Both the position numbers and the translations under genes were made by a program. From Planctomycetales bacterium (GTDB lineage: Bacteria; Planctomycetota; Phycisphaerae; Sedimentisphaerales; Anaerohalosphaeraceae), in contig JAKEGM010000027.1 in the NCBI GenBank assembly GCA_022615575.1, positions 1-62,818 of the forward strand: a stretch of 62,818 nt of DNA. The letters run 5' to 3'. The notes below the pieces were generated by a model. It ran no database searches and was not told where the DNA came from. It saw nothing but the letters and a program-made list of their open reading frames with translations. Of this stretch, positions 18,199 through 28,500 are shown piece after piece (the first letter of the stretch is position 1; the number at the start of each line of letters is the position of its first letter).

Positions 18199-19581
18199 CT
18201 ACAGCTTTCTGTCATAAATGGCTTTGGTAATATCATTGATGCAGGTACGGGTTGTGCTGCTGCCCCCCTCCGTAAGAATACTGAAGAGAATGTCGCCCTG
18301 CGGCGTTCTGCATATTCCCGAAAAAGACCGCACCCCGGCAATATAACCGGTTTTTCCGAAAACAGTTCCCCTGTAAGGCGCTTCCTGGAAAAACTTTTCG
18401 GCCGTTCCCTCAAGCCCCCCCACCGCAAGCGACGAGATGAAAATCTCGGCGTCCTTGCTTTGATACATATCCTTGAGCACCGCAATAAGGCAATCGGCGG
18501 ACAAGCGGTTATTCCGGCTCAATCCGCTGCCGTCGTCCAGAACATAATGGGTGTTCGGGATGTCCAGCGACTGCAGATACCGTGAAATAAGATTTAATCC
18601 GTGCGGCCATTCGCCGTTGATGTTTCCCTGTGTGTTTTCGGCAGAAATCGTTTTGACCAGGCACTCGGCAGCCAGACCGAGGCTGTTGGTATTGCAGCGT
18701 TTCAATACGTCCGCTATCGGGGTTTCAAAAATAACCAGATAGCGGATGGTTTCGTTTTGTTTTACATAGCGCTGCAGCAACTGCCCCCCTACCGTAATAC
18801 CGGCGTTCTGAAGGCGATTCTTCAGAATCGACGCCAGCAGCCCGGCGGGATTTTCAATCGCCACATCAAAACTTGCCGCTTGATTGAGTTTGCCTTTGAC
18901 CAGCAGCTTATTGGGCACCGAATTTCTATAAGCACCGATGGCGCTGGACCCCTTGGAAACGACCTGTACTTGATTATGCAGGTCGATATAGTTATTTTCC
19001 GGCGTCATCGTCAGAACGGCGGATTGTCCCCGGCGGGTTGCCTCAAGGTGGATGCAGTTATTGTAGAAATTCAGCCCGCTGGTCTCACAGGCATACCACT
19101 GATTCAATTGTTCTTTCGGCCATGAAGGATGAACGCGGTTATTGTCAAAAAAGCTGACGTCCACAATAATGTTGTCAATGCGTTCAACGTCGGCTTCCTT
19201 TAGAACAGAAACGATTTTGTTCATCAGGGCATCCGCCGCCTGGCTGGGGCAGGAATCGTTTTTCGGGTCTGCCAGCAAGGGGTCCCCCCCACCCACAACG
19301 ACCAAGTCGCTGCCGAGGAGGCCCACCTTTGTCTTAAAGGTATAGCTGCCGCCCAGATAATGCATGGCCGCCGAGGACGTAATGAGTTTCATATTGGAGG
19401 CGGGTATCATTAAACGGTCGGGATTGCGCTGGTACAAAACCGCTCCTGTTTGAGCATCGACGGCCATAATGGAAAACGCTGTTTGGGTTTGCTTATGCCG
19501 TTCAATGATGTCACGAACCCTGTCAGCTCGCCCCAGACCGGAAAGCAGGCAGAAGACGCAGATTGCATAAATTATTTTCAT
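18199..19581 (-). CDS. dacB: D-alanyl-D-alanine carboxypeptidase/endopeptidase (PBP4, DacB type)
   Basis: Peptidoglycan-trimming penicillin-binding protein. The start at ATG 19581 is chosen over 19596 because it has AGGACG upstream and gives the signal peptide MKIIYAICVFCLLSGLGRAD. The three active-site motifs are present: SxxK as PASNMKLI, SxN as GLSRNNRL, and KTG as FGKTGYIAG. The 460-residue length and the large insertion between SxxK and SxN match the PBP4 class. Its presence implies a peptidoglycan wall. Confidence 0.92.
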   Translation of the reverse strand: MKIIYAICVFCLLSGLGRADRVRDIIERHKQTQTAFSIMAVDAQTGAVLYQRNPDRLMIPASNMKLITSSAAMHYLGGSYTFKTKVGLLGSDLVVVGGGDPLLADPKNDSCPSQAADALMNKIVSVLKEADVERIDNIIVDVSFFDNNRVHPSWPKEQLNQWYACETSGLNFYNNCIHLEATRRGQSAVLTMTPENNYIDLHNQVQVVSKGSSAIGAYRNSVPNKLLVKGKLNQAASFDVAIENPAGLLASILKNRLQNAGITVGGQLLQRYVKQNETIRYLVIFETPIADVLKRCNTNSLGLAAECLVKTISAENTQGNINGEWPHGLNLISRYLQSLDIPNTHYVLDDGSGLSRNNRLSADCLIAVLKDMYQSKDAEIFISSLAVGGLEGTAEKFFQEAPYRGTVFGKTGYIAGVRSFSGICRTPQGDILFSILTEGGSSTTRTCINDITKAIYDRKL

Positions 19582-20077
19582 TTTCGTCCTAATCATAGTC
19601 GGAGTGTTTTATCACAATCAAAAACTAAATTCAAGAAGAACAGAAAAAAATCACGCTCATTGTCCCAAGGCGTGTTTCTTTTGAAAAACCGCATAGAAAG
19701 AAGTATCAATAGATTTTTTAATCTGTCCGCATGAACTCCTTATAAGCCCTTATACTGCAATGGGTTGCAGTTCTTTCGTGCCGGTGTCGCCTTCGCGCCG
19801 TCGTCGGGCATGATAGGTATTCGATGGGCTTTCAATTTGCCGGAAAATCTCGCCGGTACCGGTCAAGGCCCCGTTTTGTGGCGGCACAAATGACGCTTTT
19901 TCAATAAAAAAAACATCCGGTGTCCGATGTTTAAATTCGGCAGCTGTGTGTGTACGTGGAGGCCCGAATCCAATTCAACGCCATTTCCGCCTTTGTCGCC
20001 CTGTGGCCTTTCCGCTTGTTTTTGTGGTAATTTCGATTAAAATGCGGTTTTGTTGTTCAACCTGCTATGGATTGCTT
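19582..20077. other. Divergent intergenic region with hairpins and a minus-strand open remnant
   Basis: Separates dacB (minus) from the kinase gene (plus). It contains a perfect 7-bp hairpin ACTGCAA/TTGCAGT (19754-19771) and, read on the minus strand, a terminator-like hairpin AAACATC/GATGTTT (19911-19932) followed by a T-tract (19910-19906). The minus strand is also open from 19974 to a TAA at 19750-19752 (about 74 codons) without an ATG. This could be a gene remnant or chance. No gene is called. Confidence 0.4.
19906..19932 (-). terminator. Minus-strand terminator-like hairpin between divergent genes
   Basis: AAACATC (plus strand 19911-19917) pairs with GATGTTT (19926-19932) around an 8-base loop. 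Read leftward it is followed by five further T residues. No minus-strand gene lies just to its right, so it may end a small RNA or antisense transcript, or be a relic. Confidence 0.4.
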
Positions 20078-21466
20078 ATGGAAACCTTTGGCACATATTT
20101 GATTAACCTCCTGTCGCAATTTGCCGGCGGACGCGGGGAATTGGGAAATGAGTTGGTTCGTTTCGGGCTGGGAGCATTTTTCTGGGTGATATTGTTTGCC
20201 GCAGCCCGGACGCGAAACAGAGAATTTCCCGCTCAACGGGAAAAACTTTTGCTTTGGGGTTTTATGGCCGGTTTTATCCGCGAAGCGCTGATGTTTGTTG
20301 TTTTTTCGCTCATAATACTCGGTTATGTTGACCCAACAAGGATTCACGCCTTTTACCCGCCGGCCGAACATGCCCTGTTAATGATTTCGGTTGTAGTCGT
20401 TTCTGCCGCGTTTCTTCAATATATTCTGGACAACCAACGGCTGGCAATGCGATATATGAACATCGGATTGGCTTCCATCGCTGTCAGTTATCTGGCGACA
20501 TTTTTCTGGTGGGAGCGTTACATCATTGACCATCCAATGTCCAAGTTCGGGCAGGTATGGTGCGACTGGGTTTTTCATATTCTTGGGTGCCTTCTGATTG
20601 CCTATGCTATCAGCCGGATTATAAAGAAACCCGGCTGGATTTGTCGTGTTGTCGGCTTGGCATTGTTGCTATTCTTTCTCAATGAGTTTCTCAAGCTGAT
20701 CGACCTCTCTCTTCGTGAACGGTATGAGAGCATCCTGGCGCCCATTAGACACGGTTTTCATTTGACCGCCATTCTGCTTTTGGCTTATGTCTATTGGAAG
20801 GAGCAGCGCATCGAGCGGCGGCGGCTTGAAAAACAGGTGCTTGAAATCAGCGACCTGGAAAAAAGGCAGATCGGGCAGGATTTGCATGACGGGGTGATTC
20901 AGCAGTTGACGGGGATTTCCTTTTTTGCTGAACTTCTCACAAAAAAAATAAAACAAGGCGTACTTCCGGAACCCGGGGAGTGCGGGGAAATGATCGACCA
21001 CCTCCGCGACACGATAGCACAGGCACGCGCGATATCGAAGGGGTTATATCCCATTGAACTTGAACGGGCGGACCTGCAAGCGGGAATTGAGGAATTGATG
21101 CAAAAAAAATCCCGGTTGTACGGGATACCCTGTGTCTTCCGGTGCCGATCCGAGATTAGCGATTGCAGCATCGAAACAACCATGCACATCTACCGTATTC
21201 TTCAGGAGGCCATTTCAAACGCAGCCCGGCATTCCGGCGCCGGCGAAATCATTGTTGAAATGTACCCCAAAGACGACCAGATGGTTTTCGAAATCCTGGA
21301 TAATGGAAGCGGGGTCGACCTTCAGGCCATACGGGAAGGTATGGGAATGCAGACGATGCGCTATCGCGCTTCATTGATTCAGGCGGATTTAACAATTAAC
21401 AAACGTGACGGAGGCGGCACATGCGTCCGGTTGATTTGTCCGTTGAAGTCACGGGAAACCAGCTAA
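20078..21466 (+). CDS. Membrane sensor histidine kinase (HisKA_3, NarX/DesK-like)
   Basis: The start at ATG 20078 (METFGTYLINLL) is favoured over longer readings from 19946 with an atypical N-terminus. About seven membrane helices fill residues 20-245. The HisKA_3 segment LEKRQIGQDLHDGVIQQLTG carries His270. The HATPase_c domain has EAISNAARHSGAG and DNGSGVDL...GMGMQTM. It lies 21 bases before a LuxR-type regulator, forming a NarL/DegU-style pair. The multi-helix N-terminus probably senses a membrane or redox signal. Confidence 0.9.
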   Translation: METFGTYLINLLSQFAGGRGELGNELVRFGLGAFFWVILFAAARTRNREFPAQREKLLLWGFMAGFIREALMFVVFSLIILGYVDPTRIHAFYPPAEHALLMISVVVVSAAFLQYILDNQRLAMRYMNIGLASIAVSYLATFFWWERYIIDHPMSKFGQVWCDWVFHILGCLLIAYAISRIIKKPGWICRVVGLALLLFFLNEFLKLIDLSLRERYESILAPIRHGFHLTAILLLAYVYWKEQRIERRRLEKQVLEISDLEKRQIGQDLHDGVIQQLTGISFFAELLTKKIKQGVLPEPGECGEMIDHLRDTIAQARAISKGLYPIELERADLQAGIEELMQKKSRLYGIPCVFRCRSEISDCSIETTMHIYRILQEAISNAARHSGAGEIIVEMYPKDDQMVFEILDNGSGVDLQAIREGMGMQTMRYRASLIQADLTINKRDGGGTCVRLICPLKSRETS

Positions 21467-21487
21467 CTCGCCGCGAGGACACGCAAA

Positions 21488-22147
21488 ATGACCGAAGATT
21501 TCTATGGCTCCAGAAAAAAAATTGCGATCGTTGATGACCACCCGCTTGTCCGCGAAGCGATCGCACGCGCAATCAGCAATGAGTCGGACCTTGAAATGTG
21601 CGGTTCCGTTGGGGATGTTGAGGAAGCGATGGACTTAGTTCGACGTCAAAAGCTTGACCTCATCCTGATAGATATTTCTCTGCATCAATCGAGCGGATTC
21701 GTTCTATTGGATACACTGAAGCAGAGATTTCCCGATTTGCCCGCAATTGTGCTGTCGATGCATGAAGAAACGACGCATGCCGCCAGAGCGATCAGATGCG
21801 GAGCACGCGGCTATGTGATGAAAAAAGAAAGGTTGGAGACCATCATCAGGGCCATTCGCCATGTCCTGTCCGGGAATATCTGGTTCAAGGAAGAATCTAT
21901 TCGGCAGGCCTTAAAGGATCATCGAGTTAAACCGCAAAGCATCCCGAATTTGCTGACACAGCGTGAATTGGAAATCTTTGAAATGATTGGCAACGGAACG
22001 CCGGTGGATGTGATCGCCAAGCAATTGTTTATCAGCAAAAGGACGGTCGAAAGTCACCGTGATCATATCAAGGTCAAGTTAAATGTTTCGGATATTCTGC
22101 ATTTGCATCAGCTTGCCTATCAGTGGATTCATGAAAAAAGGATATAG
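21488..22147 (+). CDS. NarL/LuxR family response regulator
   Basis: 219 residues: a receiver domain (IVDDHPLVREA, phosphoacceptor Asp62 in LILIDIS, Lys in VMKKERL) and a C-terminal LuxR helix-turn-helix (LTQRELEIFEMIGNGTPVDVIAKQLF, SKRTVESHRDHIK). It is the cognate partner of the kinase immediately upstream. The hydrogenase genes begin 387 bases downstream, after a palindrome that could be its operator; regulation of the hydrogenase is inference. Confidence 0.92.
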   Translation: MTEDFYGSRKKIAIVDDHPLVREAIARAISNESDLEMCGSVGDVEEAMDLVRRQKLDLILIDISLHQSSGFVLLDTLKQRFPDLPAIVLSMHEETTHAARAIRCGARGYVMKKERLETIIRAIRHVLSGNIWFKEESIRQALKDHRVKPQSIPNLLTQRELEIFEMIGNGTPVDVIAKQLFISKRTVESHRDHIKVKLNVSDILHLHQLAYQWIHEKRI

Positions 22148-22162
22148 AGACAATGCGAATCC

Positions 22163-22226
22163 TGTATATCTTGATGATTTGCACTCGATGCCCTTTCCGC
22201 CTATAAAACCTCGTTGAAGATATACA
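22163..22226 (+). repeat. 10-bp inverted repeat with 44-base loop after the response regulator
   Basis: TGTATATCTT (22163-22172) is perfectly complementary to AAGATATACA (22217-22226). It starts 16 bases after the regulator stop codon. There is no T-tract, so it is not a standard terminator; it may protect the mRNA 3' end or act as a paired protein-binding site. Confidence 0.45.
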
Positions 22227-22249
22227 CAACCATCTAACCGGAAATAGAT

Positions 22250-22264
22250 TACGTAAATTACGTA
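22250..22264. promoter_or_regulatory. Palindromic operator candidate upstream of the hydrogenase genes
   Basis: TACGTAA and TTACGTA form a perfect 7-bp palindrome around a central A. It lies just before TTGACG (22280-22285) and TTGACA (22288-22293), possible -35 elements; the best -10 with 18-base spacing is the weak TAAACT at 22312-22317. The dyad suits a dimeric regulator such as the LuxR-type protein encoded upstream. The remaining 22318-22534 leader holds no other feature I can name except the AGAGAGGA ribosome site before the hydrogenase ATG. Confidence 0.45.
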
Positions 22265-22534
22265 CATAAAAATCCCTGTTTGACGTATTGACATGAAATC
22301 GCCTTTTTTGTTAAACTTCTAATATGGTGGCTGGGTGAATGTGCGATTGAGGGGGATAACGGGTGATGAACAAGAACATTAACGCGGGATTATCTGATTG
22401 AATTCAGGCAATCCGAAATGGCGGGGTGCATTTATGCAGCGATTCTTTGCGTGACTTGTGTATTGCTTGTGTTTATCCGGTATTAGAAAAATTATCCCGT
22501 TTTTGTTTCTGAGTCAAACAGAGAGGATATTCAA

Positions 22535-23515
22535 ATGAAAGTATCGCGACGTGAATTTCTGAAGTATTGTACCGCCAGTGCCGCGGCACTGGGCCTGGGG
22601 CTTGGGGATCTTCAGCGGTTGGAAGCGGCTCTTGCCAGCAGCGGAGCGCCAACGCTGATCTGGCTCCATGGCAGCGGCTGCCAGGGTGATTCGGTTTCCT
22701 TCCTCAATTTGTTCAGCGATGATTTTGCATTGCCGGGTTCTGTGCTGACATTGGCGGATGTTCTGATTACCCATGTGAATCTGGCCTATCATACGGTCGT
22801 AATGGCATCGGCAGCACAAACCGCCGTCACCATGGCCAACCAGGCCAAGCGCAAGGGAGGTTATGTGCTGGTCCTTGAAGGCGGCGTGCCGACGGCCTTT
22901 GGCGGGCGGGCGTGCATCATCGCGACCGATGGAGGCCGGGAACTGACTTATCAGCAGGCGATTATGAATTTAGCGGGCGGCGCAGCGGCGGTGGTTTGTG
23001 TGGGCACATGCGCCTCCTTTGGCGGTATCCCGATGTCCGGTCCGACTCCGGCCGAGGCCAATCCTACGCAGGTCGTCAGCTGTAAGGACGCTGTCCTCTC
23101 GATCGATCCGGCTAAACTGGTTATCAATATTCCCGGCTGCCCGACGCATCCGGAATGGGTGGCCTGGGTCGTGGTTCAGCTGATTCTGGGCAATGTGCCG
23201 GCACTGGATGCTTTCAATCGGCCGCAGACGCTCTTTGGAAACAAAACCGTGGACCCTCACATGGGGAATATTCATGAAAATTGCCCGCGAAACCCAAATT
23301 ACGGCGGAAATCCGGAACTGGCGACCACCTTTGGTCAGGACAACCGTTGTCTGCAAAATCTCGGCTGCCGCGGCCCCACAACTTTTTCGAATTGTCCAAT
23401 CCGAAAGTGGCATGCCGGTGAAAACGGGCCGATCAACTGGTGCGTGGACGGCAATGCCCCGTGCATCGGCTGTGTGGAACCGGATTTCCCGGGCGGCGAT
23501 TTTTATAACCCTTAA
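22535..23515 (+). CDS. [NiFe] hydrogenase small subunit, Tat-exported, with unusual cluster ligands
   Basis: 326 residues. A twin-arginine signal (SRREFLKYC) and an Ala-rich h-region lead the chain, so the folded enzyme should be exported. The proximal cluster motif reads GSGCQGDSVSFLN: Cys49 is present but the usual second Cys is Asp52; the other ligands are Cys159 (GTCA) and Cys202 (PGCP). The distal set His247, Cys250, Cys272, Cys278 is complete. The medial set is Cys287, Cys310, Cys313 plus Cys303 (NWCVDG) where standard enzymes have Pro, predicting a 4Fe-4S rather than 3Fe-4S cluster. There is no C-terminal membrane anchor. Confidence 0.93.
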   Translation: MKVSRREFLKYCTASAAALGLGLGDLQRLEAALASSGAPTLIWLHGSGCQGDSVSFLNLFSDDFALPGSVLTLADVLITHVNLAYHTVVMASAAQTAVTMANQAKRKGGYVLVLEGGVPTAFGGRACIIATDGGRELTYQQAIMNLAGGAAAVVCVGTCASFGGIPMSGPTPAEANPTQVVSCKDAVLSIDPAKLVINIPGCPTHPEWVAWVVVQLILGNVPALDAFNRPQTLFGNKTVDPHMGNIHENCPRNPNYGGNPELATTFGQDNRCLQNLGCRGPTTFSNCPIRKWHAGENGPINWCVDGNAPCIGCVEPDFPGGDFYNP

Positions 23516-23578
23516 TCGAGAACCAACAAGAAATCCCTTCTTTGGATAAGATGGATTCAACCGGCAAGGAGAAGTTAT

Positions 23579-25009
23579 ATGAAAATTACAGCAGCATTCG
23601 ACCCTGTGACGCGCATCGAGGGACATCTGAATATTACCATTGATATTGATACCGTCAACGGTGTTCGCCAAGTGGTTGATGCCAAGGCAGTCGGCGGTCT
23701 GTTCCGTGGTTTTGAGAAGATACTGATCGGACGCGACCCTCGCGATGCCCAGCATATTACTGAGCGTATTTGCGGGGTGTGCCCGGTGGCACACGGCATG
23801 GCGGCCGTGAAAAATCTCGATGCCGCTTTCGAGGTGACAATCCCTGACAACGCTCTGATTATGCGGAATCTTGTGAATGGTTCAAATTTCGTCGAATCTC
23901 ACATCCTGCATTTCTTCCTGCTTTCGGCCCCGGACTTTGTTGAAGGCCCGGCGATGCCGCCTTGGCAGGCCGACTGGGAAGTGGACCGGCGGTTTTCAAA
24001 AGCGGAGAATGACCTGCTGATGAGCCATTATGTACAGGCACTGACTATACGCCGAAAGGCGGACCAGATGACCGCTATTTTCGGCGGCAAGGTGCCACAT
24101 CCGCCGGCTTATATTGCCGGGGGTTTTACCTGCACCCCGCGTCAGGAACGAATTGACTTGTTTAACGATTTTCTGGATGAACTGATTCCATTTATTCAAA
24201 ACGTTTATATCCCCGATGTCGAATTGCTGTCTGCCAAGTATCCGGACTATTTCTCTTTCGGCCGGGGATGTGGGAATTTGATGGCGTTCGGGGTCTTCGA
24301 TCTGGATACCGCCGGCAGCAGCAGGCTGCTTGCCCGAGGCCATATTGAAAACGGTTCACGGTCTGTTCAGGCGCTGGATGTCAATCAGATTACCGAGCAT
24401 GTCACCCATTCATGGTTCCAGGACGGTCCTGCATTGAATCCCGCCTCAGGAGTAAGTATTCCCCAAAATCCCAAAGACGGCGCATATTCATGGCTCAAAT
24501 CGCCCCGTTATAATAACCTGCCTTATGAGGTGGGGCCGCTGGCACGCATGTGGGTCAACGGCGATTACCAAAAAGGCATATCGACCATGGATCGGCACCT
24601 GTCCAGAGCGTATGAATGCCTCAAGATTGCCGAGGCCATGCGAACATGGGTCAATAATCTCAATCCGGCGGGAGCGGTTTATAATCAACCAACTGTACCG
24701 CAAACGGCAACGGCTTATGGATTGACCGAAGCGCCTCGCGGGGCTTTGGGGCATTGGCTGGAAATCTCGGCGAGGAAATTGTCGCGCTACCAGGTCATTT
24801 CACCGACCACCTGGAACTGTGCCCCGCGCGATGACGCCGGACAGCTTGGACCGATTGAGCAGGCGCTTTTGGGGACGCCGGTTGAAAATCCCGATAAGCC
24901 GATCGAAGTGATGCGGATCATCCATTCGTTCGACCCCTGCTTGGACTGTGCGACGCACCTTATTCAGCCGGGAAAGGGAGCAAAAATAATCAGGATGGGC
25001 GTTTGCTGA
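23579..25009 (+). CDS. [NiFe] hydrogenase large (catalytic) subunit
   Basis: 476 residues. The four nickel ligands are Cys65 and Cys68 (RICGVCPVAHG) and Cys454 and Cys457 (DPCLDCATH). The RIEGHL motif is near the N-terminus. After His460 there is a 16-residue C-terminal extension, the normal substrate for the maturation endopeptidase encoded next. It follows the small subunit by 63 bases with an AAGGAGA ribosome site and should ride through the Tat pore with the small subunit. No cytochrome b subunit is present nearby, so the electron acceptor is unknown. Confidence 0.95.
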   Translation: MKITAAFDPVTRIEGHLNITIDIDTVNGVRQVVDAKAVGGLFRGFEKILIGRDPRDAQHITERICGVCPVAHGMAAVKNLDAAFEVTIPDNALIMRNLVNGSNFVESHILHFFLLSAPDFVEGPAMPPWQADWEVDRRFSKAENDLLMSHYVQALTIRRKADQMTAIFGGKVPHPPAYIAGGFTCTPRQERIDLFNDFLDELIPFIQNVYIPDVELLSAKYPDYFSFGRGCGNLMAFGVFDLDTAGSSRLLARGHIENGSRSVQALDVNQITEHVTHSWFQDGPALNPASGVSIPQNPKDGAYSWLKSPRYNNLPYEVGPLARMWVNGDYQKGISTMDRHLSRAYECLKIAEAMRTWVNNLNPAGAVYNQPTVPQTATAYGLTEAPRGALGHWLEISARKLSRYQVISPTTWNCAPRDDAGQLGPIEQALLGTPVENPDKPIEVMRIIHSFDPCLDCATHLIQPGKGAKIIRMGVC

Positions 25010-25542
25010 TGACCCGGGGAATAAAACAAATCGAAGTGCTTGTAGCGGGACTGGGCAACGAACTGCTGACCGATGACGGCGTGGGTGTTCATATTGTCCG
25101 AATGCTTCAAAAAGAACCGCCGGCAAAAGGTGTTGTGTTCGCGGAGGCGGGCACGGCGATTTTACACAGCCAAGACCTTTTGGAACAGGCCTGTCACGTG
25201 ATTGCTATCGATGCAGTTCAGACGGGCGGCAACCCGGGAGCACTTTACCTGTTTGATGTTGATCAGGCAAAATTAAATCATCCGGCAACCCTCCACGAAT
25301 TGGGGATTGTCGGAGTTTCAAAGTTAATTCCTGAACATGCAAGACCGGCAGTAACCATACTCGGAGTCGAGCCGGAAAAGATTGACTACGGCATGACACT
25401 CTCGCCTGCTGTTCAAGATGCTGTACCTCGTGCCGCTCGGATCGTCCGAGAAATAATAGCTGTTCTGACCCGCAAGGCCGGATGCCGTGCAGGGTTTGCA
25501 GTAGAAGACATTGATGTGCGTTATGACTTGTCTGCGGTATGA
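25009..25542 (+). CDS. Hydrogenase maturation endopeptidase (HyaD/HupD type)
   Basis: Start ATG 25009 overlaps the large-subunit stop by one base; an in-frame TTG at 25003 is possible. It has the nickel-sensing protease fold: VAGLGNELLTDDGVGVH with the metal-binding Glu/Asp, and IAIDAVQTGGNPG with the second Asp. It cleaves the C-terminal extension of the large subunit after nickel insertion. The pairing of this gene with the large subunit suggests a dedicated protease. HypA-F genes are not in the window. Confidence 0.92.
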   Translation: MTRGIKQIEVLVAGLGNELLTDDGVGVHIVRMLQKEPPAKGVVFAEAGTAILHSQDLLEQACHVIAIDAVQTGGNPGALYLFDVDQAKLNHPATLHELGIVGVSKLIPEHARPAVTILGVEPEKIDYGMTLSPAVQDAVPRAARIVREIIAVLTRKAGCRAGFAVEDIDVRYDLSAV

Positions 25543-25562
25543 TAAACAATAGGGAGTATTTT

Positions 25563-28500
25563 ATGAAATCTCTTAAACTGGCCGGGTATATTCCGGCGGC
25601 GCTGGCTTCTCTTGTTGCGGTTTTGGGCATCTTTGCGGATACGGCACAGGCGGCGGATGCGAATCTGAATATGGTTTTTACAACAACGAGTGCCGGCGGT
25701 TCTTATGGCAACAGCCATGTTCACGTTGTATGGATCAAAGATGCATCCGGCAATTTTGTCTATACCGCCGGTTCCACGACAACGGACACCAAACGGGCCT
25801 TGTGGGCAAACTCAAGGGCTTATGCGCTTTCGGAATGGTATAGCAGCAACCCCTCGGCCAACCGCAGCGCCGATATCGCCGCAAGAACAGGGGCGACGCA
25901 GACGGCCTACCAAACATATAATTTGAATTGGAATTGGCGTAAAAAAGACGGCACAGTCGTACCGGATGGAACCTATCAGATTCATTTTCTGTGCACGAAT
26001 TCTGACAGCGGCACCCCCCGCAATAAATTTACGCGCACGATCACAAAAGGCGCCACGGCATGGTCAATAGGGCCGGTAACCGAAGGGGGGTATACAAATG
26101 TTTCCCTCATCTACACCCCGGCCGGTCTGGGGATCAATGCCACGGCGGCCACCAACGTGACTTCGTTGTCTGCCACGCTCAACGGCGAAGTGACAGCCAC
26201 AGACGGCGTAAATCCCACTGTAACCGTTTACTGGGGCGATAACGACGGCGGGACAACCGCCTCCAGCTGGGACCACTCGGTCAGTCTCGGCACGCTTGGC
26301 GTCGGGCCTTTCTCGAGCGATATATCGGAGCTTGCCCCGATGACAACCTATTATTATCGCTGCCGGGCCGTCACAACTAGTCCGGCGAAAGATATCTGGA
26401 GCAGTTCGGCCATCAGCTTCACCACGCCAACGCCGGACTCCGCTCAAATCGACCTCTCGCCGGCGACGGTGGATTTCGGTCAGGTTCTCCTGAATGCGTC
26501 GAGCGACAGGACCGTGTTGCTAAGGAATTTTGGCAAACTGCCGCTGCAAGTGAGTTCTTTGAAATTGGTCGGTCTGGAAAACGACGCGTTCACGCTTGTA
26601 TCGCCGCCCGTTTTGCCGCTGACGCTGGATGCACTGCCAACGAGCTGGTCCAAGCAGGACATCGGAAGCGTCGGGGCAGCCGGTAATGCTGTGTTTAACG
26701 GAAGTACGATTACAATCGAGGGGTCCGGGGTCGATATCTGGGATACGTTGGACGAGTTTTATTTTGTCTATCAAACGCTGAACGGAAACGGCCAGATTAT
26801 CGCCCGTGTCGACTCGCTTGAAAATACCAATGGTTATGCCAAGGCCGGCCTCATGATGCGAAATACACTGAGCGCCGGCTCCCGGAATGCCTTCATGGGA
26901 TTGATGGTCACCGACGGCGCCGCATTCCAGCAGCGGCTCACGGACGGAGCGACCACGGGCAGCGTGCACACGAACACGTATGCGGCGCCCTATTGGGTCA
27001 AGCTGGTTCGCAGCGGCACGACATTCAGCGGATTCGCTTCGCCGGATGGGATTACCTGGACGCAAATAGGGACCAATCAAACCATCTCCATGAATACGAC
27101 GATTTATATAGGGCTTGCCGTAACCAGTCATAATGACGGGGTTCTTTGTACCGGGGTCTTCTCAAACACGAGCGGCTTTCAAGCGACGACCCCGGACCAG
27201 GAAATGTTGACGGTTCGATTCAGCCCAACATCGGTTCAGGACTACAATTATGCCAAGCTGGCAATAGGCAGCAATGGCCCGGATAAGGTTGCTTATGTGG
27301 GCTTGCAGGGAGTCGGCGGTTCGGATGCAGCATTGGGAACACGCCCGGTCGGCGGCATCGGCGGGAATGCAAAGGCACTCGCTATGTACGGCGATAAGGT
27401 CTTGATGAGTCAGGGAGCTATGTTGGTATTGCTGGATGTTTCCAATCCAGCCGCACCGTCAAGAGTCAATCAGGTTCGTCTGGAGGGAGTGATCGAAGCC
27501 ATTACGGTTCAGGGTAATGCAGCTTATGCGGCCTTGGGCAACAAGGGATTTGCCGTCGTGAATCTGAACAATTTTAAGCCGCTGCCTGGAACAACAACCC
27601 TTGAAACAGGCGGTTTCGCGTCTGATATCGACAGCGACGGCAGTACTCTTTGTATCGCTGACGGCGTCGCAGGAACACATGTGTATAATATCTCTTCCCC
27701 GCTGGACCCTGTGTTTGTAAAGACGTATGCGACAACGGGCGCGGCCGTCGCCATCGATATTTCCGGCGGCCTTTTATATGTTCTCGACGAATCCAAAGGA
27801 GTTCAGGTATTCCAACTAAATACGGCTGATTTTACCAAAACACCGGCGGTTCATTGGGAACTGGACGAAAAGTCCGGTCTTGTCGCAACAGATGCCTCGT
27901 CAAACAATTATAACGGCACCTTGACGAACATGGACAACAGCGACTGGGTTGCAGGAAAAACGGGAAATGCTCTTAATTTCGACGGGGTGAATGATTACGT
28001 GGAAGTTTCTGGTTACAAGGGCATTGCCGGCACCGCCAGCCGAACCTGCAGCGCCTGGATTAAAACGACCAGTACCCAGCAATCCACTATTATCAGCTGG
28101 GGAACAGAACAAAACGGTCAACGATGGGTATTCCGTACGGAATCCGACGGAACCCTGGCCGTCGGGGTTGGGGGCGGATATATTAAAACCGCAGCTGCTG
28201 TCAATAACGGTCAATGGCATCATGTTGCCGCTGTACTGAACAATAACGACAGTCCGACCGTTGGGGAAGTTCTTCTTTACATTGATGGAACGCTGCAAAC
28301 CGCCACTCCCAGTAATTCACAGGCCATCAATACGGTTGCCTCACAGAATATGATGGTGGGCGCCGTTAAAAATGCCGCTGTCCCCAGTTTGTTCTTTAAC
28401 GGTTCAATTGACGACGTCAGAGTTTATGACCAGGCTTTGGCGGCGAATGAAATCCAAAACATTAAGTCCCAGAAAGGATATTCGGGAGTTGAATTGGGAG

